A stretch of 8,340 nt of DNA from Euryarchaeota archaeon UBA126. Its GTDB lineage: Archaea > Thermoplasmatota > Poseidoniia > Poseidoniales > Thalassarchaeaceae. Within the stretch, counting starts at the first letter, position 1, and each line of letters starts with the position of its first letter. The stretch covers positions 1 to 8,340 of the forward strand of contig DAMG01000045.1 in NCBI GenBank assembly GCA_002497025.1, given 5' to 3'. The notes under the pieces are model-generated. The model had not been told where the DNA came from. It was given only the letters and a program-made list of their open reading frames with translations, and did not search any database. Position numbers and translations under genes: made by a program. This document shows, in pieces, positions 6,552 to 8,340 of the stretch.

Positions 6552-7484
6552 TCAATTTCTCAACCAAATCGGTAGTCCGTTTTCTCCCTGTTTAGTAGCC
6601 TCTTCAAGTAATTCTTGAGATAATCCCAGAGGATGATTTACCGGCCAGCAGGACAACGGAGTAATGGCAACAGCGCCACTGTTTACTGCATTACAATCTG
6701 TATTGGGGATGTCCTCATCCTCAATTTGTGCGGCCTTGAAACCGTAAGCAACACCAGCGGATTCCGTATTTGATAAGCCGATTGCGTTGTGATACCAACG
6801 AACTCCTAGTGAAACCGTTTGGAAACCATTAGTCCAGGATTCTGGTGCGTTAATATTCAGCATCAAATTGCCTTGCTTGAATTCAGAAAGGATTCGGTCG
6901 TTAATATCGTCTCCTGTGATTTCTGGAGATGAACCCTCAGGCCGTAGCACATTCTCTGCAACATGAGGCAATACTGCTACTGCCGCCTCAATTACCTCTA
7001 CTGTAGCCTTTGCAGTATCCGCAAAATCAGAGTGTTGATATGTTGACAAACTGGTTGCAATCGATGGAAGTCCGTACAAACCTGACTCTCGTGCAGCGGA
7101 AACTGTCCCTGAATGCATTACATCAACAGAGAGATTTGGCCCTTGATTTATTCCTGAAACACACAATGCTGGTTTCATATCTGGCACCCAATGTTCTAGT
7201 CCACCGTCAATTGCAACGATTACGCAATCACAAGGTGTCCCATCTAAGGAAAACATTCTGAGAGGTGGACCATCGGGTTTTGATAGATTGTCGGCGATAT
7301 CTTTGCGCTCTTCGAATTTCAAATTCGACCCCAAAGAAAGTCTCATGCTTGTAGCCGATTGTTCAGTAGCAGGTGCCATGACTACGATTGGAAAGTCACG
7401 TTCGTGTAAAGCTCGAATTAAGGCATGTAAACCACTGGCCTCGATACCATCATCATTGGTCAATAGAAGACAGGGCTTTGACAC
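6552..7484 (-). CDS. surE: 5'/3'-nucleotidase (survival protein SurE)
   Basis: SurE is a cytoplasmic divalent-metal-dependent phosphatase that removes phosphate from nucleoside 5'- and 3'-monophosphates. The frame is open to a TTG at 7550, but that would overlap the upstream transporter by 41 bp and add 22 unmatched residues. I choose GTG at 7482-7484 (310 residues), giving MSKPCLLLTNDDG, the classic SurE beginning, with GAGG a few bases upstream. From this start, the metal ligands expected from characterised SurE proteins are present: D11 and D12 (TNDDG), S43 (EQSATS) and N113 (SGINQGPN, 110-117). DGTPCDCV (81-88) and SGTVSAARE (125-133) are also typical. At 310 residues it is longer than the usual 250-270. 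The excess is mainly a hydrophilic insertion around 175-206, before LMLNINAPE, plus an extended C-terminus. The upstream transporter gene ends 25 bp earlier on the same strand, which suggests co-transcription. Confidence 0.93.
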   Translation of the reverse strand: MSKPCLLLTNDDGIEASGLHALIRALHERDFPIVVMAPATEQSATSMRLSLGSNLKFEERKDIADNLSKPDGPPLRMFSLDGTPCDCVIVAIDGGLEHWVPDMKPALCVSGINQGPNLSVDVMHSGTVSAARESGLYGLPSIATSLSTYQHSDFADTAKATVEVIEAAVAVLPHVAENVLRPEGSSPEITGDDINDRILSEFKQGNLMLNINAPESWTNGFQTVSLGVRWYHNAIGLSNTESAGVAYGFKAAQIEDEDIPNTDCNAVNSGAVAITPLSCWPVNHPLGLSQELLEEATKQGENGLPIWLRN

Positions 7485-7509
7485 AAACCTCGCAAGTAGA
7501 AGGACTACA

Positions 7510-8340
7510 TCAAACGGAGGGTTCTGAGGCTTCCTCAGATTCAGAGTCAAATGTGACTAAAGCTAATCCAGACACCATCAATAATCCTCCAATTAATGTC
7601 CAAATTTGTGGAATCGAATCTACTCCAACAATCCATCCGATAATTGAACCGATTACAGGCTCCATAATCAACATCATCGAAATTGTCAATGGAGGAATCC
7701 AGCGCAGTACAGCATTTATCCCCGTATGTCCTAGAAGCCCTGGCCCTAAAGCGAGATATCCAACATAAAGTATCCAAGTTACGCTGATCCAACCAAACGC
7801 ACCTGTCATATCGTCTAGATTGAATGTTAAACCCTCTGAGAAAATAGCCCAAGCAGTGAGTGCTACCGCTGAAACCAAAGTAACAGGGAATGCGTAGAGG
7901 AAAAGAGGCATCCATCCTCTAACCATTCGACCGATCGCTAGGTAACCAACAACGGTAACCGCTCCTAAGAAGGCTAGGAAATCACCATAGAGGCTTACAC
8001 CAGTTTCGCTTGCTCCCCCACCAACAACAACAGCGGCCCCAATAAATCCAACTAACGCTCCAATCGATTGCATCTTCGTTGCTGGTTTACGAAGCAACCA
8101 AAGCCCTATGATAATGACTAGGGGGTGAGCTGTAACGAATAATAGAGAATGAGTAAGAGTAGTTCTATCCAATGACATCAACCATGTGCCGAAGTGTAAG
8201 GCTAAACAAATTCCAGATGCAGTTAACAGGTGCATAGAGTTCTTCCATTGTAATTTCAATGAATCTTCAGCCCTCGCATATTGCACCATAAATCCGGGTA
8301 ATAATACCAATGAGGTGGCCTGAAGTCTCCAAGCCGCCTT
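7510..8340 (-). CDS. EamA/DMT-superfamily transporter, 5' end outside the window
   Basis: The frame stays open to the right edge of the window (codons reading KAAWRLQATS precede the TTG at 8310), so the gene's start and first membrane segment lie beyond 8340. About 276 of an expected 300-odd residues are visible, with about nine hydrophobic segments. The DMT internal duplication can be seen: TTLTHSLLFVTAHPLVIII followed by SIGALVGFIGAAVVVGG in the first half, and LTISMMLIMEPVIGSIIGWI followed by LIGGLLMVSGLALVTF in the second. The glutamate common in the GE motif after each of these helices is absent in both copies (LLRKPA and VGVDSI). The chain ends in an acidic cytoplasmic tail (DSESEEASEPSV). 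Members export or import small metabolites such as amino acids or nucleosides, and the substrate cannot be told from sequence. surE follows 25 bp downstream, which makes a nucleoside-related substrate conceivable but unproven. Confidence 0.88.
   Translation of the reverse strand, partial: KAAWRLQATSLVLLPGFMVQYARAEDSLKLQWKNSMHLLTASGICLALHFGTWLMSLDRTTLTHSLLFVTAHPLVIIIGLWLLRKPATKMQSIGALVGFIGAAVVVGGGASETGVSLYGDFLAFLGAVTVVGYLAIGRMVRGWMPLFLYAFPVTLVSAVALTAWAIFSEGLTFNLDDMTGAFGWISVTWILYVGYLALGPGLLGHTGINAVLRWIPPLTISMMLIMEPVIGSIIGWIVGVDSIPQIWTLIGGLLMVSGLALVTFDSESEEASEPSV

Noticed and set aside
6577..6594. T-rich run considered as a terminator of the srp54-trmY transcript
   Set aside because: The run is interrupted by C and G and lies inside surE. 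It is too weak to call without transcript-end data.
7485..7550. N-terminal extension of SurE from a TTG codon
   Set aside because: It would overlap the upstream transporter by 41 bp, and it precedes the conserved beginning of SurE. The GTG at 7482-7484 fits the family length and has a purine-rich GAGG upstream.
7388..7768. 126-residue plus-strand frame across the transporter/surE junction
   Set aside because: It overlaps two well-supported minus-strand genes, and its composition is that of an antisense frame.

Overview
The window looks like a chromosomal segment from an archaeon, most likely an uncultivated marine euryarchaeon of the Marine Group II/III (Poseidoniia, Thermoplasmatota) kind. 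The archaeal assignment rests on an archaeal-type SRP54 and a clear TrmY, a SPOUT methyltransferase that is essentially archaeal. The marine Thermoplasmatota assignment is an inference from the moderate base composition, the tight gene packing with GTG/TTG starts, and the presence of an iota-carbonic-anhydrase-like gene. No rRNA, tRNA, CRISPR array, insertion sequence or phage gene was seen, and no gene-free stretch is longer than about 150 bases.

Layout. Left block (minus strand, read right to left): trkA (2135-3553), trkH (560-2131) and a small COG4337/iota-carbonic-anhydrase-like gene (83-553). Spacers are 3 and 6 bp, so this is almost certainly one transcript. It joins a ring-gated K+ uptake system to a probable CO2-hydrating enzyme. 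Upstream of it is a separate minus-strand gene (3653-4447) for a polytopic membrane protein with weak PrsW/YhfC-like features. Centre: a 149-bp divergent region separates that gene from srp54 (real start 4597), which is followed after 4 bp by trmY (TTG start, 5957-6544). Right block (minus strand): an EamA/DMT-type transporter cut by the window edge (7510 to beyond 8340), then surE (6552-7484, GTG start). surE converges on trmY with only 7 bp between the stop codons.

Function. SRP54 handles co-translational membrane targeting, and TrmY makes N1-methylpseudouridine at tRNA position 54; their pairing is best read as housekeeping co-expression. SurE is a nucleoside monophosphate phosphatase and is probably co-transcribed with the drug/metabolite-type transporter. 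The most interesting unit is trkA-trkH-iotaCA. All three products of that operon have recognisable families, but the combination of K+ uptake with a metal-independent-type carbonic anhydrase in an archaeon suggests a cytoplasmic pH/bicarbonate/K+ homeostasis module that I do not recall being described. The link is inferred from gene order alone.
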